DNA of 42,061 nucleotides from Pseudomonadota bacterium (GTDB taxonomy: Bacteria; Myxococcota_A; Polyangia; Haliangiales; Haliangiaceae). A program made the translations under genes and the position numbers. This document shows, piece after piece, positions 8,542-17,289 of the stretch. Numbering within the stretch: the first letter of the stretch is position 1; every line of letters starts with the position of its first letter. Location of the stretch: the NCBI GenBank assembly GCA_022360315.1, contig JAKSDA010000008.1:1-42061 (forward strand). Reading direction: 5' to 3'. The notes under the pieces were generated by a model that saw only the letters and a program-made list of their open reading frames with translations, searched no databases and was not told the DNA's origin.

Positions 8542-10512
8542 ATGTCAAAGCGCCAGATCGCGGCTTATGGGTCCTGGAAGTCACCGATTACTGTGCAGGC
8601 GATCGCAGCCAAGACCATCGGGCTGGGCCAGGTCGTCACCGACAGTTCGGACATATATTGGGCCGAACTGCGCCCTGCAGAAAATGGCCGGACCACGATC
8701 ATGCGACGCACCCCCAATGGCGAGACGAACGATGTCACGCCAGCTCCGTTCAATGTGCGCACTCGGGTACACGAGTACGGCGGCGGTGCATTCACAGTAC
8801 ATCAGGGCACCCTCTATTTTGTCGATTTTGCCGATCAACGCCTCTACTGTCGCGAGCCGAGCGCACAGCCCCGCGCGCTGACGCCACAGGACGCGCAATG
8901 GCGCTACGCCGACAGTGTGGTCGACCCACAGCGCGGACGTCTGATCTGCGTCCGCGAGGACCATTCGCATCCGGACAAAGAGGCGGTCAACACAATCGCC
9001 GCGGTCGATCTCGAAACCGGCGCAAACCGCGTTCTGGTCCAGGGCAGCGACTTTTTCGCCGCACCGCGGATCGACCCGAGCGGGGCCCGGTTGGCGTGGT
9101 TATCGTGGAATCACCCCGACATGCCGTGGGACAGCACCGAGCTATGGGTGGCCCCGATCGGCGATGACCTTTCGCTCGGCGAGCCCAAAAGGGTAGCTGG
9201 AGGCCCTGGCGAATCGGTGGTGCAGCCGATGTGGGGGCCCGACGGCAGTCTTTACTTCGTTTCCGATCGCCAAACCGGCTGGTGGAACCTGTACTGCTGG
9301 CAGGACGGCAAGGTCGCACCGCTCACCGAGCTCGACGCCGAGTTCGCCCGACCGCAATGGGGGTTTGGCCAGGAGACCTACGGCTTCGATTCGCGCGGGG
9401 ATATCATTTGCGTGTATTCGCAAAACGGCATCGACCACCTGGCCCGCCTGTCGGTGGCGACCCGCAAACTCGAACCCATCGAGCTGCCCTACACGGTGAT
9501 CAGCAGGGTTCACGTGAGCGGACAACGCGCTTTCTTGCTCGCCGGATCGCCGACTCAGCTGCAGCTTCTAGCCGTCCTTGCTCTCGATCGAATCGCTGGC
9601 CATCGGACCAGTGGTGATGGCCAGAGCGGGGCGTTCGAGGTTTTGCGCTGGACCAGCGAGGCACCGCTCGACAGGCGCTACATCTCCGAGCCCGAGGCCA
9701 TCGAGTTTCCCACCGAGAACGGCAAGACGGCGCATGCCTTCTACTACAGACCGGTCAATCCCGACCACGCCGCGCCCGCGGACGAACGGCCGCCGCTCCT
9801 GGTATTCAGCCACGGCGGGCCGAGTGCCTCATCGTCGTCGCTATTGCGGATGACCGTCCAGTACTGGACCAGCCGAGGCATTGCGGTGGTGGACGTCAAC
9901 TACGGCGGCAGCACCGGCTACGGCCGTGAGTATCGAGAACGCCTGCGACAAAACTGGGGCATCGTCGACGTCGACGACTGTGTCAACGCCGCGCGCTACC
10001 TGGTCGGCCGCGGCGATGTGGACGGCAATCGCCTGGCCATCCGCGGCGGCAGCGCGGGCGGCTACACCACTCTGAGTGCCCTGGCGTTTCGCGATTTCTT
10101 CCACGCCGGAGCCAGCCATTATGGCATCAGCGCTCTGGAAGTCCTGGCCGCCGAGACTCACAAATTCGAGTCGCGCTATCTCGACCGCCTGATCGGCCCC
10201 TATCCCGAGATGAAAGACCGCTACCGAGAGCGTTCAGCCCTCTACCACGCCGATGAGATATCGTGTCCAGTCATCTTCTTTCAGGGCCTGGAAGACAAGA
10301 TCGTGCCGCCCAATCAGTCGGAAATGCTGGCCGAGGCACTGCGCAAGAAGGGCATTCCGGTGGCCTATGTCCCCTTCGCGGGCGAACAACACGGCTTTCG
10401 GCGAGCCGAAAATATCGTGCGCTCGATCGAGGGCGAGCTCTATTTCTACAGCCGAATTTTCGGTTTCACAACGGCCGAGCCGATCCCGCCGGTGGCCATC
10501 GACAATCTGTGA
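8542..10512 (+). CDS. S9-family serine peptidase (prolyl oligopeptidase-like)
   Basis: A 656-residue S9 peptidase. The N-terminal half (to about residue 390) is a beta-propeller with repeated strand patterns such as LYFVDFADQRLY and LYFVSDRQTGWWNLY, which in this family filters access for short peptides. The C-terminal alpha/beta-hydrolase domain begins near PPLLVFSHGGPSA, with the nucleophile Ser504 in RGGSAGGY, Asp585 in GLEDKIVPP and His617 in GEQHGF, a complete catalytic triad. No signal peptide is visible, so a cytoplasmic aminopeptidase or dipeptidyl-peptidase-like role is inferred. The ATG at 8542 follows a short GGGG-containing ribosome site; GTG 8536 is an alternative. A lone receiver gene follows 38 bases downstream. 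Confidence 0.92.
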   Translation: MSKRQIAAYGSWKSPITVQAIAAKTIGLGQVVTDSSDIYWAELRPAENGRTTIMRRTPNGETNDVTPAPFNVRTRVHEYGGGAFTVHQGTLYFVDFADQRLYCREPSAQPRALTPQDAQWRYADSVVDPQRGRLICVREDHSHPDKEAVNTIAAVDLETGANRVLVQGSDFFAAPRIDPSGARLAWLSWNHPDMPWDSTELWVAPIGDDLSLGEPKRVAGGPGESVVQPMWGPDGSLYFVSDRQTGWWNLYCWQDGKVAPLTELDAEFARPQWGFGQETYGFDSRGDIICVYSQNGIDHLARLSVATRKLEPIELPYTVISRVHVSGQRAFLLAGSPTQLQLLAVLALDRIAGHRTSGDGQSGAFEVLRWTSEAPLDRRYISEPEAIEFPTENGKTAHAFYYRPVNPDHAAPADERPPLLVFSHGGPSASSSSLLRMTVQYWTSRGIAVVDVNYGGSTGYGREYRERLRQNWGIVDVDDCVNAARYLVGRGDVDGNRLAIRGGSAGGYTTLSALAFRDFFHAGASHYGISALEVLAAETHKFESRYLDRLIGPYPEMKDRYRERSALYHADEISCPVIFFQGLEDKIVPPNQSEMLAEALRKKGIPVAYVPFAGEQHGFRRAENIVRSIEGELYFYSRIFGFTTAEPIPPVAIDNL

Positions 10513-10550
10513 AACCGACCAGTCGAGCGATATGAATCCGAGGCACCAGC

Positions 10551-10925
10551 ATGGCACATATTCTCGTTGTAGACGATGAACCCGACATCGTGCGGGTCGT
10601 GGTCCAGATCATGAAAGAACGCGGTCACGTGGTAGAAACTGCGCTCAACGGAGAAGAGGCGCTCGAGTGCGCTCGGGCCCAGCCACCGGATCTGGTCATT
10701 TTGGACCTTCTCTTGCCCAACATGGATGGCGGTGAATTGTGCTGGCGGCTGAGGGACGAGCCGGTGACCAGGCACATCCCGGTGCTCATGATGACGGCCA
10801 AATACGTCAGCCTGGACGAGGTTAAAAGGGACACCGGGATCGGCGCCGATGCGTACGTGATGAAACCATTTACCCGCGACGTCCTCTTGCGCAATGCAGA
10901 GCGTCTGTTGCCGGGCTCCGATTGA
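10551..10925 (+). CDS. Single-domain response regulator (CheY-like receiver)
   Basis: A 124-residue stand-alone receiver domain. Phosphorylation features are all visible: acidic pair Asp8/Asp9 (LVVDDEPD), phosphoacceptor Asp52 (VILDLLLPNMDG), Thr82 (MMTAK) and Lys105 (MKPF). It has no output domain, so it would act by protein contact or as part of a phosphorelay. The unlinked hybrid kinase at 13729-16335 is a possible partner but it carries its own receivers; no histidine kinase adjoins directly. It follows the S9 peptidase by 38 bases and may be read from the same transcript. Confidence 0.93.
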   Translation: MAHILVVDDEPDIVRVVVQIMKERGHVVETALNGEEALECARAQPPDLVILDLLLPNMDGGELCWRLRDEPVTRHIPVLMMTAKYVSLDEVKRDTGIGADAYVMKPFTRDVLLRNAERLLPGSD

Positions 10926-11004
10926 CATCGCGCCCGCGCCACCAAAAACGCCCTGGTTCATAGAGAGTTGCAATAGCCGTCTCATAGATCGGGTATGATG
11001 GGGA

Positions 11005-11021
11005 TCCCTGTTGGGCAGGGA
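11005..11021. terminator. Hairpin between convergent genes, possible terminator
   Basis: TCCCTG (11005-11010), loop TTGGG, then CAGGGA (11016-11021) form a perfect 6-bp stem just beyond the stop of the aminotransferase gene (minus strand) and about 80 bases after the receiver gene (plus strand). There is no T-tract, so termination is unproven. Confidence 0.3.
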
Positions 11022-11029
11022 ATCACTTG

Positions 11030-12352
11030 TCAGGAATCATGAGTTGAGCCCGTCCCTTTCTTCAACACGTCGTCCATCTCGGCTATCACGCGATCTGCAT
11101 CGTTCACCGAAAACGGCATCGGAGGCTTGATCTTGATGACATTGTGATATGGACCGTCGCTGCTCAGGAGAATGTGCCGGTCCCGCATTTGTTCCACCAC
11201 CTCCCCGGCGGTTTTTGCGTCGGGGGTGCGCGACGCGGGGTCTTTGACGAACTCGATGCCGAGAAAGAGCCCGTGGCCCCGGACGTCGCCAATTCCCGGG
11301 TGCCGTATCTGCAGGTCCCGCAGGCCCTGCATGAAATGGTTGCCCACGGTCCGGGCGTGTTCCTGGAGTCCCTCTTGTTCGATCACATCGAGCACCGCTA
11401 GTCCAATGGCGCAGGACACTGGGTTTCCACCAAAGGTGTTGAAGTACTCCATACCGTTGTCGAAGGCTCGGGCGATGTCCCGCGTGGTGAGCACCGCACC
11501 AAGGGGGTGCCCGTTTCCCATTGGCTTGCCGAGCGTGACGATATCGGGGACCACATTCTGCAGTTCGAATCCCCACAACCACTCGCCCACCCGTCCAAAA
11601 CCCACCTGCACTTCGTCGGCGATGCACACTCCGCCCGCGGAACGAGTTGCCTTATAGGCTGCATCGAGGTAGCCGGGGGGCAGGGGAATCTGACCTCCGC
11701 AGGACAGGACTGACTCGTGAATGAAGCCGGCGAGATTCGGTTTATCGGCCGTTGCGATTGACGCCGCGTCTTTGACCTCGCGCGCATAGGCCGGTCCCGC
11801 CAAACTCGGATCCCGGTGCGTCCCGCGATAGGTGTCCGGCATGCTCACTGTGTGCACCCAGTCAGGTGATCCCCTTCCGCCGGGACCATCGTGCTTGTAC
11901 GGGCTGATATCGACCAGGGCCGAGGTGTTGCCGTGGTATCCGCCGTCCACGACGATCAGATCGTGTCCGCCGCTGGCAGTTCGAGCCAGACGCAGTGCCA
12001 GTTCGTTGGCCTCACTGCCCGAGCACACCAGGTAACACACGTTCAGGGGGTCGGGGAACCTCGACGTCAACTCCGTTGCATAGTCGACGATGCTGTCATG
12101 GAGGTACCGCGTGTTGGTGTTCAGCTTCGCCATCTGCCGCTGACCGGCCTCCACGACTTTCGGGTGACAATGCCCGACGTGGCACACGTTGTTCACGCAG
12201 TCCAGATAGGCTTGCCCGGTGTGGTCGAAGAGAAATTGCATTTCTCCCCGCACCATCTTGAGCGGGCGACGGTACGAGACCGAAAGCGAAGGACCGAGGT
12301 GCTGTGCCCGCAGGGCGAGGATGTCCTCGGGAGATCGACCGGCATCGCTCAA
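11030..12352 (-). CDS. PLP-dependent class-III aminotransferase-fold phospho-lyase (PHYKPL/ETNPPL-like)
   Basis: A 440-residue class-III aminotransferase-fold enzyme. SGSEANELA (111-119), [11 protein letters not shown] with Asp246, and [14 protein letters not shown] with the PLP lysine Lys276 are present. The overall sequence ([36 protein letters not shown]) is closest to the AGXT2L group, whose members remove phosphate and ammonia from 5-phosphohydroxylysine or phosphoethanolamine. Its start (TTG at 12352) overlaps the stop of the upstream kinase gene by 4 bases, so the two are translationally coupled. The coupled kinase supports a phosphorylate-then-eliminate pathway giving an aldehyde. Which substrate is used cannot be read from sequence alone; a simple amine transaminase is the alternative. 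Confidence 0.85.
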   Translation of the reverse strand: MSDAGRSPEDILALRAQHLGPSLSVSYRRPLKMVRGEMQFLFDHTGQAYLDCVNNVCHVGHCHPKVVEAGQRQMAKLNTNTRYLHDSIVDYATELTSRFPDPLNVCYLVCSGSEANELALRLARTASGGHDLIVVDGGYHGNTSALVDISPYKHDGPGGRGSPDWVHTVSMPDTYRGTHRDPSLAGPAYAREVKDAASIATADKPNLAGFIHESVLSCGGQIPLPPGYLDAAYKATRSAGGVCIADEVQVGFGRVGEWLWGFELQNVVPDIVTLGKPMGNGHPLGAVLTTRDIARAFDNGMEYFNTFGGNPVSCAIGLAVLDVIEQEGLQEHARTVGNHFMQGLRDLQIRHPGIGDVRGHGLFLGIEFVKDPASRTPDAKTAGEVVEQMRDRHILLSSDGPYHNVIKIKPPMPFSVNDADRVIAEMDDVLKKGTGSTHDS

Positions 12353-13380
12353 CGTTGTTCTCCCAGCGCAAACAGGTCTTCAGTGATCTGTCTGGGATCG
12401 CGCGGGACCAGGCGTTCCAGCGCTTCCCAGGCCGGTCGTTCCGATACCGTGAGGTACGGATTATCGGGTTGCAGGGCTCTCTGGTTGGCGCAGATGGACA
12501 CGCTCATCCCCAGGCGCAGCAACACGAGATCCCACAGCACCTCCCGCTCCACGGGGCGCAGCGGCTGGAGCCGCTGGTATCCGTGCACGACCTGACTCGT
12601 GACAGAGATGTGAGCCGTTTCACCAAGGATGGCATAAGCCACGGCGATGGCCAAATCGGCCACGGTCACACTGTAGACCATGTCGCCGAAGTCGATGATG
12701 CCCGTGACCCGACCGGCAGGTGCCACGAGGAGATTGTGATCGTTCGCGTCATTGTGCACGACGCTCCAGCGGCATTCCGCAAGACGAGGAACGACCGTGG
12801 TGCTCACGCGGTTGTTCAGGGCCACGAGCAAGTCGCGTCGCGCCTTTTCTGTGATCAACGGGAGATACTGGCAGATCGTTTCGACCCCGGTCGACAGCTC
12901 CCACTCGAACGGTCGATGCGCCGCCGGATCGTCGAACCCATCCAGGCCCATGCTCAGGATCGCCAGGCTCTTGCCAAGGCTCTCGAGCAGGGCAGAGGAC
13001 CGCGGCGGTCGGACGGATGCGAGCGGGGTTCCCGGGACGAACGTCACGACCCGAACCAGGTGTGTAACCCCGGCGTCGTCGAAGGTCGTGACGAGGTCGG
13101 TGCCGTCCAGGCCGGGAATCACTCGCTGTACGTTCAGGTCCGGGGCTCGGTCCGCCAGTGTCCGCATCATGCGATGCTGGCTTTCCAGTGTGACTCGTTC
13201 TTCGGTGGGATTCGCAATTTTGAGCACGAAAGCCGGCCGACCTTCGATGTCGAGCCGAAAATTCTGGTCGCGATCCCCAGGCAGCAGCGTGGCGCGGGCC
13301 GAGATGCCGAAGTGGTTGGCGGCCAGCGTCTCCGCCTGGATGGTCGTGAACGTCGGAGTATAGCGAACGGCAGTAGACAT
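12349..13380 (-). CDS. Aminoglycoside-phosphotransferase-fold kinase, hydroxylysine kinase-like
   Basis: A 343-residue APH-fold kinase. The nucleotide-binding lysine is probably Lys54 ([11 protein letters not shown]), the catalytic loop is [12 protein letters not shown] with Asp211 and Asn216, and the metal-binding Asp230 sits in GIIDFGDM. The closest relatives I recognise are the AGPHD1/HYKK group that phosphorylates 5-hydroxylysine with GTP, and the kinase part of bacterial kinase-aminotransferase fusions. Its gene overlaps the phospho-lyase gene by 4 bases, which strengthens that reading over antibiotic resistance. The start is ATG 13380. Other small amino-alcohol substrates are possible. 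Confidence 0.82.
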   Translation of the reverse strand: MSTAVRYTPTFTTIQAETLAANHFGISARATLLPGDRDQNFRLDIEGRPAFVLKIANPTEERVTLESQHRMMRTLADRAPDLNVQRVIPGLDGTDLVTTFDDAGVTHLVRVVTFVPGTPLASVRPPRSSALLESLGKSLAILSMGLDGFDDPAAHRPFEWELSTGVETICQYLPLITEKARRDLLVALNNRVSTTVVPRLAECRWSVVHNDANDHNLLVAPAGRVTGIIDFGDMVYSVTVADLAIAVAYAILGETAHISVTSQVVHGYQRLQPLRPVEREVLWDLVLLRLGMSVSICANQRALQPDNPYLTVSERPAWEALERLVPRDPRQITEDLFALGEQR

Positions 13381-13728
13381 CGGGCGTACGATCAGAGTCT
13401 GAAAATAGTTTACTTTTTACTGACTACCTGGGGTAGGTCGCGGTCAGAAGTTTCTCGAGTTTCCCCCGCGACTCGGTGTCCGCCGAGGCAGGTGGGACAG
13501 ATTGGCAATTACGCCACTGGCAGCAGCGCACTTCGGTTTCGACTGCTCAAGAGGCGCGAGAGCAAGCGATCGAAGCGAGAGTACGTCGGCTGAGAGCGCA
13601 ACGAAGTCAAGACAGCCCGTAGATCGTCGCAGAAGCCACCTGTACACAGTCGACAGTGGTAATTTGATTCGGAATCAACCCGGATCGGGACTTGCGGGAT
13701 TTGCCGAATCAACCCGGGTCGGGATCTG
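13381..13728. other. Gene-free gap with a short direct repeat
   Basis: The 348 bases between the kinase start and the hybrid histidine kinase stop hold no convincing gene. Near the right end a 19-bp unit (GAATCAACCCGGATCGGGA) at 13672-13690 recurs at 13706-13724 with one mismatch, 34 bases apart, ending 4 bases before the histidine kinase stop codon. It could affect the end of that transcript. The left end should contain the promoter of the kinase/lyase pair, but I could not pick out a good match. Confidence 0.6.
13672..13724. repeat. 19-bp direct repeat, two copies
   Basis: Copies at 13672-13690 and 13706-13724 match at 18 of 19 positions; the second copy contains the palindrome ACCCGGGT. 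They sit directly downstream of the hybrid histidine kinase gene. Confidence 0.75.
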
Positions 13729-16335
13729 TTACTGGCCGAGCTGGCCGCGAACCGCCATAGATGTCTCCCTGCGTTTGCGACATCGGCGCAGCGCCTCGAC
13801 CAGTATTTGGACCTGTACCGGCTTGCTCACATAATCGTTCATACCCGCCTGGTAGCAGTCGTCGATGCGTTCCTTCAACGCATCGGCAGTCACCGCGATG
13901 ATGCGCGGCTGGTCCCGGTCGGCGAGCTGGGCGCGAAGCTGGCGGGTCGCCTCCATGCCATCCATTTCCGGCATCTGAAGATCCATGAGAATGACGTCGT
14001 ACCGCTGCCGGCGCGCAGCCTGGAACGCTTCCAGGCCGTTGCCAACCACATCCGGCCGATACCCCAAACGACTCAATACCAGTCTCATGAGCTTCTGGCT
14101 CACCGGGTTATCCTCTGCTACCAAAATGCGCAAGGGTGGTAAGCTGGCCTTGTAATCGTCGTATTCGGGTTTCTGACGGGTCCGCTCGACCAGCCCCGAA
14201 ACTGGTTCGCCGCTCGCCACAGCCTCGATGAGGGCACGGTATAACGCCGACAGCTTGACTGGCTTGGCAATTGTCGCAGTCAATCCATCGGTCGGGAGAT
14301 GCCGGCGACCTCCCCTGATCGGGGTAGTCAGTGCGATGATCGGTACCTGCCCGGGTAGCACGCCGACCAGCTCGGTCGACGTCGCAACACAGGGTCCCGC
14401 CGTGTTAAAATCGACCAGGACCACGTCGGGCGGCTGCCCGACCGAGGCGAGAGCGATTCCTTCCCGGCATGATACCGCTTCGCGGGCATGCATCCCCCAG
14501 GCTCGAACCTGCCGGCTCAGAAGCCCTCGTAGCGTCGCGTTGTCCTCGATCACGAGGACGCTCTTTCCAGCCAATTGCGGTTGCTCGCCGGATAGGTAGA
14601 CCGGGAGGTCGGACGACGCCGACGAGGCCGTGAGCGACAGGTAAAACGTCGTCCCCTCGCCCTCTTCACTGTCCAGCCAAACCCGGCCGCCCATCAACTC
14701 GGCCAACCCCCTGCAGATGGCCAGTCCGAGCCCGGTACCGCCGTATTTGCGCGTGGGCGAGGTGTCCACCTGACCAAACGATCGGAAAAGCTGCTCCCTG
14801 TGCTCGGGCGAAATGCCGATACCGGTGTCCCTGACCGCGAAACAAACCTCGTAGGCCCGCGCTGAGCCGCCACCAGCCGATCCAGCCGCCTCGTCCGCGG
14901 CGTTTTGACTGCTCACCGGCTCGGCACTCACGCTCAGCATCACTTCGCCCCGCGCGGTGAATTTGACCGCATTGCTCAAAAGGTTGACCAGAATCTGGCG
15001 CACTCGGGTGGGATCGCCGACCAGCGCCCCCGGAGTGCCCGGAGCGACCCAGTAGGCGAGAGCAAGCCCCTTTTCCGCTGCTTTTGCAGCGAGCAGATCG
15101 AGCGCCGACTCGACGCACGGCAATAACTCAAATGGCCGGTCGACCAGGTCGAGTTGCTCGGCCTCGATCTTTGAGAAATCGAGAATGTCGTTGATGACGT
15201 TCAACAGTGCATCGCCACTGTCGCGAATGGTCTCGACAAAATCCCGCTGCTGGTGGGTGAGATCCGAGTCGAGCAAAAGGCCGGTCATGCCGATGACCGC
15301 GTTCATCGGGGTGCGGATTTCGTGGCTCACATTGGCGACAAACCGGCTCTTGGCCCGAGTCGCTGCCTCTGCCGCCTCCTTGCCCGCGATCAGGGCCGCC
15401 TCGGCCTGCTTGCGCTCGCTCACGTCGCGAAACGTGATCACATTGACCTGCTCGCCACGGTACGGGTGCCCGGTCTTGACAAAAACGTCGACCGGAAACG
15501 TCGTGCCGTCTTTTCTATGCCCCACGGCCTCGTAGTAGCGACGCTGATCACCGCGCTCCTCCCTGGCCTCCGGCTCCGCTCCTCTCGATGCAAAATCACT
15601 CGTGGCCATTCCTATGGCGTCAGTCGGGCCACGGCCAAATAGGCGCTCAAACGCCGGATTGACGTCGATGACGATGTCGTTGCTCTCGATCGCAATGCCC
15701 TCGAGGGTGGCCGAAAACAAGCTGCGAAAACGCTCCTCGCTCTCGAGTAACTGGCGCGACTGATCCTCGATATGCTCGCGATCGCGATCGCGCAGAGCAG
15801 CTGCAGCCGTGGTCAATACACCGATGACCGAGACAAACATCAGCGGTCCGGTCACGGTGTACAACGTCATGTCCGGCCGCACAAAAGTGACCGCCAATAG
15901 CCCTATCAGATCACACAGAATGAGCACTAGCGTGCCCCGCACCGACAAGAACATACTGCTCGACGCAATGCCAACAGCCAACCACGCACTCAATGCCATG
16001 GCCGTGAGAGGTACGCTCATGTCCCGGGCCGGGTCGAGCAAGGTGAGAAACGGATGCAACGTCAGCATCACGACGGTCAGCGAGGCCGCCGCGGAATAGT
16101 GCCTGGTCCGGCTGAGACCGTAGCTACATGAGATACATATCAGTAGCGCCCATTTTTCAGCCTCGTTCAACGTGGGGACGGAAATGGTCAGCGAAATGAC
16201 CACTGTCGGTAACATCAAGAGCAAGATCTCCGACAACACCCGGGCACGGCGACGCCTGTCCGTGGCCGTAATGGTCGGATGGGGCTCGATCAGGCGAGTG
16301 GCCGTGCGTCGCAGCGCGATCAAGATTCTGTGCAC
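13729..16335 (-). CDS. Membrane-bound PAS hybrid histidine kinase with two receiver domains
   Basis: An 868-residue hybrid sensor kinase. Residues about 35-180 hold five or six hydrophobic segments (an integral membrane sensor of unknown ligand), followed by a PAS domain (about 200-310, ending [11 protein letters not shown]), the HisKA domain with the phosphorylated His338 in [15 protein letters not shown], an HATPase with [17 protein letters not shown] and GGTGLGLAI, a first receiver with Asp642 and Lys691, and a second with Asp785 ([12 protein letters not shown]) and Lys838. The first receiver lacks the usual PxMDG after its Asp (VDFNTAGPC), so it may be weak or regulatory. There is no Hpt domain, so a separate phosphotransfer protein is expected. 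The GTG start at 16335 follows AGGGAG with 9-base spacing. An AT-rich gap with a palindrome lies upstream. Confidence 0.93.
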   Translation of the reverse strand: MHRILIALRRTATRLIEPHPTITATDRRRRARVLSEILLLMLPTVVISLTISVPTLNEAEKWALLICISCSYGLSRTRHYSAAASLTVVMLTLHPFLTLLDPARDMSVPLTAMALSAWLAVGIASSSMFLSVRGTLVLILCDLIGLLAVTFVRPDMTLYTVTGPLMFVSVIGVLTTAAAALRDRDREHIEDQSRQLLESEERFRSLFSATLEGIAIESNDIVIDVNPAFERLFGRGPTDAIGMATSDFASRGAEPEAREERGDQRRYYEAVGHRKDGTTFPVDVFVKTGHPYRGEQVNVITFRDVSERKQAEAALIAGKEAAEAATRAKSRFVANVSHEIRTPMNAVIGMTGLLLDSDLTHQQRDFVETIRDSGDALLNVINDILDFSKIEAEQLDLVDRPFELLPCVESALDLLAAKAAEKGLALAYWVAPGTPGALVGDPTRVRQILVNLLSNAVKFTARGEVMLSVSAEPVSSQNAADEAAGSAGGGSARAYEVCFAVRDTGIGISPEHREQLFRSFGQVDTSPTRKYGGTGLGLAICRGLAELMGGRVWLDSEEGEGTTFYLSLTASSASSDLPVYLSGEQPQLAGKSVLVIEDNATLRGLLSRQVRAWGMHAREAVSCREGIALASVGQPPDVVLVDFNTAGPCVATSTELVGVLPGQVPIIALTTPIRGGRRHLPTDGLTATIAKPVKLSALYRALIEAVASGEPVSGLVERTRQKPEYDDYKASLPPLRILVAEDNPVSQKLMRLVLSRLGYRPDVVGNGLEAFQAARRQRYDVILMDLQMPEMDGMEATRQLRAQLADRDQPRIIAVTADALKERIDDCYQAGMNDYVSKPVQVQILVEALRRCRKRRETSMAVRGQLGQ

Positions 16336-16702
16336 TGTCTAGCTCCCTGTCGTGGCGCAGGGTTGTTGCGCGTTTGCCAATAATCTCGGTGACTTATTGT
16401 ATAAGTGAATGTACTATAGTTGATGCCAAAAAAATACTGAGTATCGGATGTTACACAAACCGCGCACTATTTAAAAAATTAACCCCGTAAGAATTTCATT
16501 ATTCATTCAATGAGTTGGCGTTGATGACCACCGAGTGGGACCGGGCAGGGGGAGCTGATGGCCATCCAAGTTCGGGACAGGCACTGACCCGTCGGGCGCA
16601 GCCGGAGAGGTACAGCGAGACGGCCGAGACCGAGACCGGGGCGATGGGTTGGCGTAGACTACTGGATTAATGTGGTTCGGTCGTCACGCGGAGATATAGA
16701 GA
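16336..16702. other. AT-rich divergent promoter region
   Basis: The 367 bases between the hybrid kinase (minus) and the barrel protein (plus) contain no gene. From about 16380 to 16515 the sequence is far richer in A and T than its surroundings, with runs such as AAAAAAA and ATTTAAAAAATTAA and several short palindromes. This is the most AT-rich stretch I noticed in the window. It should hold both divergent promoters. The right part returns to GC-rich sequence. Confidence 0.6.
16392..16406. promoter_or_regulatory. Palindrome ACTTAT-TGT-ATAAGT, candidate operator
   Basis: A perfect 6-bp inverted repeat with a 3-base centre, 57 bases upstream of the hybrid kinase start within the AT-rich stretch. 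It is well placed for a regulator of the kinase gene, but no regulator is known here. Confidence 0.35.
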
Positions 16703-17248
16703 ATGAATCGATTTGTTGTTGTCCTGTGTATCGGGGTCATGGGCGCGAGCAGTGTACGGACCGCTCGGGCTGATGACGACAAGGGTCCCGCGCCCAATCG
16801 GCTCGGCATCGATGTCATGCTCGGCCAGCCGGTTGGCGATATTGCCGACGCGGCGGGAACGGCCATTGGCGGTTTGCTGCGGTACCAGCATCGCTTCATC
16901 GGCAACATCGCAGTGACCGGTCGGGTCGGCTATATCCGCCATGGCGAGAAAAACAGCGTCACGCTCGGCCAGATTCCGCTGTTTGCGGGGATCGAGTACT
17001 ACCTGAGCAAATTTGACAGTGGCCTGTTTATCGTTGCTGAGGCCGGTTTGAACAATCTCAGGACGACACAGGACCTCATGGGAGATTCGACGACCGATTC
17101 GGAAAACGAGATCGGAGTCAACGTCGGTGCTGGGTATGCGATGGGCGCCCTCACTGTGCGCGGCAGCTTGTTGGTTCCATCGCTCGGCGATGTGGGTGAC
17201 GGTGTAGTATTCGCTGCCACAGTGGGGTATCGAGTGACGTCGTTTTGA
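16703..17248 (+). CDS. Small outer-membrane beta-barrel protein
   Basis: A 181-residue exported protein. The N-terminus is a signal peptide (MNRFVVVLCIGVMGASS, cleavage likely after ARA at about residue 23). The mature part alternates polar and hydrophobic residues in strand-like stretches (GLLRYQHRF, AVTGRVGYIRH, VAEAGLNNL, VNVGAGYAMGALTVRGSLLVPS) and ends with an aromatic residue (TSF), as expected for an eight-strand barrel. It resembles outer-membrane proteins of the OmpW/OmpA-like beta-barrel superfamily. GGAGA at 16690 provides a ribosome site 8 bases before ATG 16703. Ligand and function are unknown. Confidence 0.75.
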   Translation: MNRFVVVLCIGVMGASSVRTARADDDKGPAPNRLGIDVMLGQPVGDIADAAGTAIGGLLRYQHRFIGNIAVTGRVGYIRHGEKNSVTLGQIPLFAGIEYYLSKFDSGLFIVAEAGLNNLRTTQDLMGDSTTDSENEIGVNVGAGYAMGALTVRGSLLVPSLGDVGDGVVFAATVGYRVTSF

Positions 17249-17289
17249 GTAGTGATGCCGGCCCGCGACGGTGATGGAATGAGGTTGAA

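Noticed and set aside
12349..13380. Aminoglycoside resistance phosphotransferase
   Set aside because: The fold matches, but coupling to a phospho-lyase gene points to catabolism of an amino acid or amino alcohol.
12304..13593. A 429-codon open frame on the plus strand
   Set aside because: It runs opposite the kinase gene, whose active-site motifs are intact.
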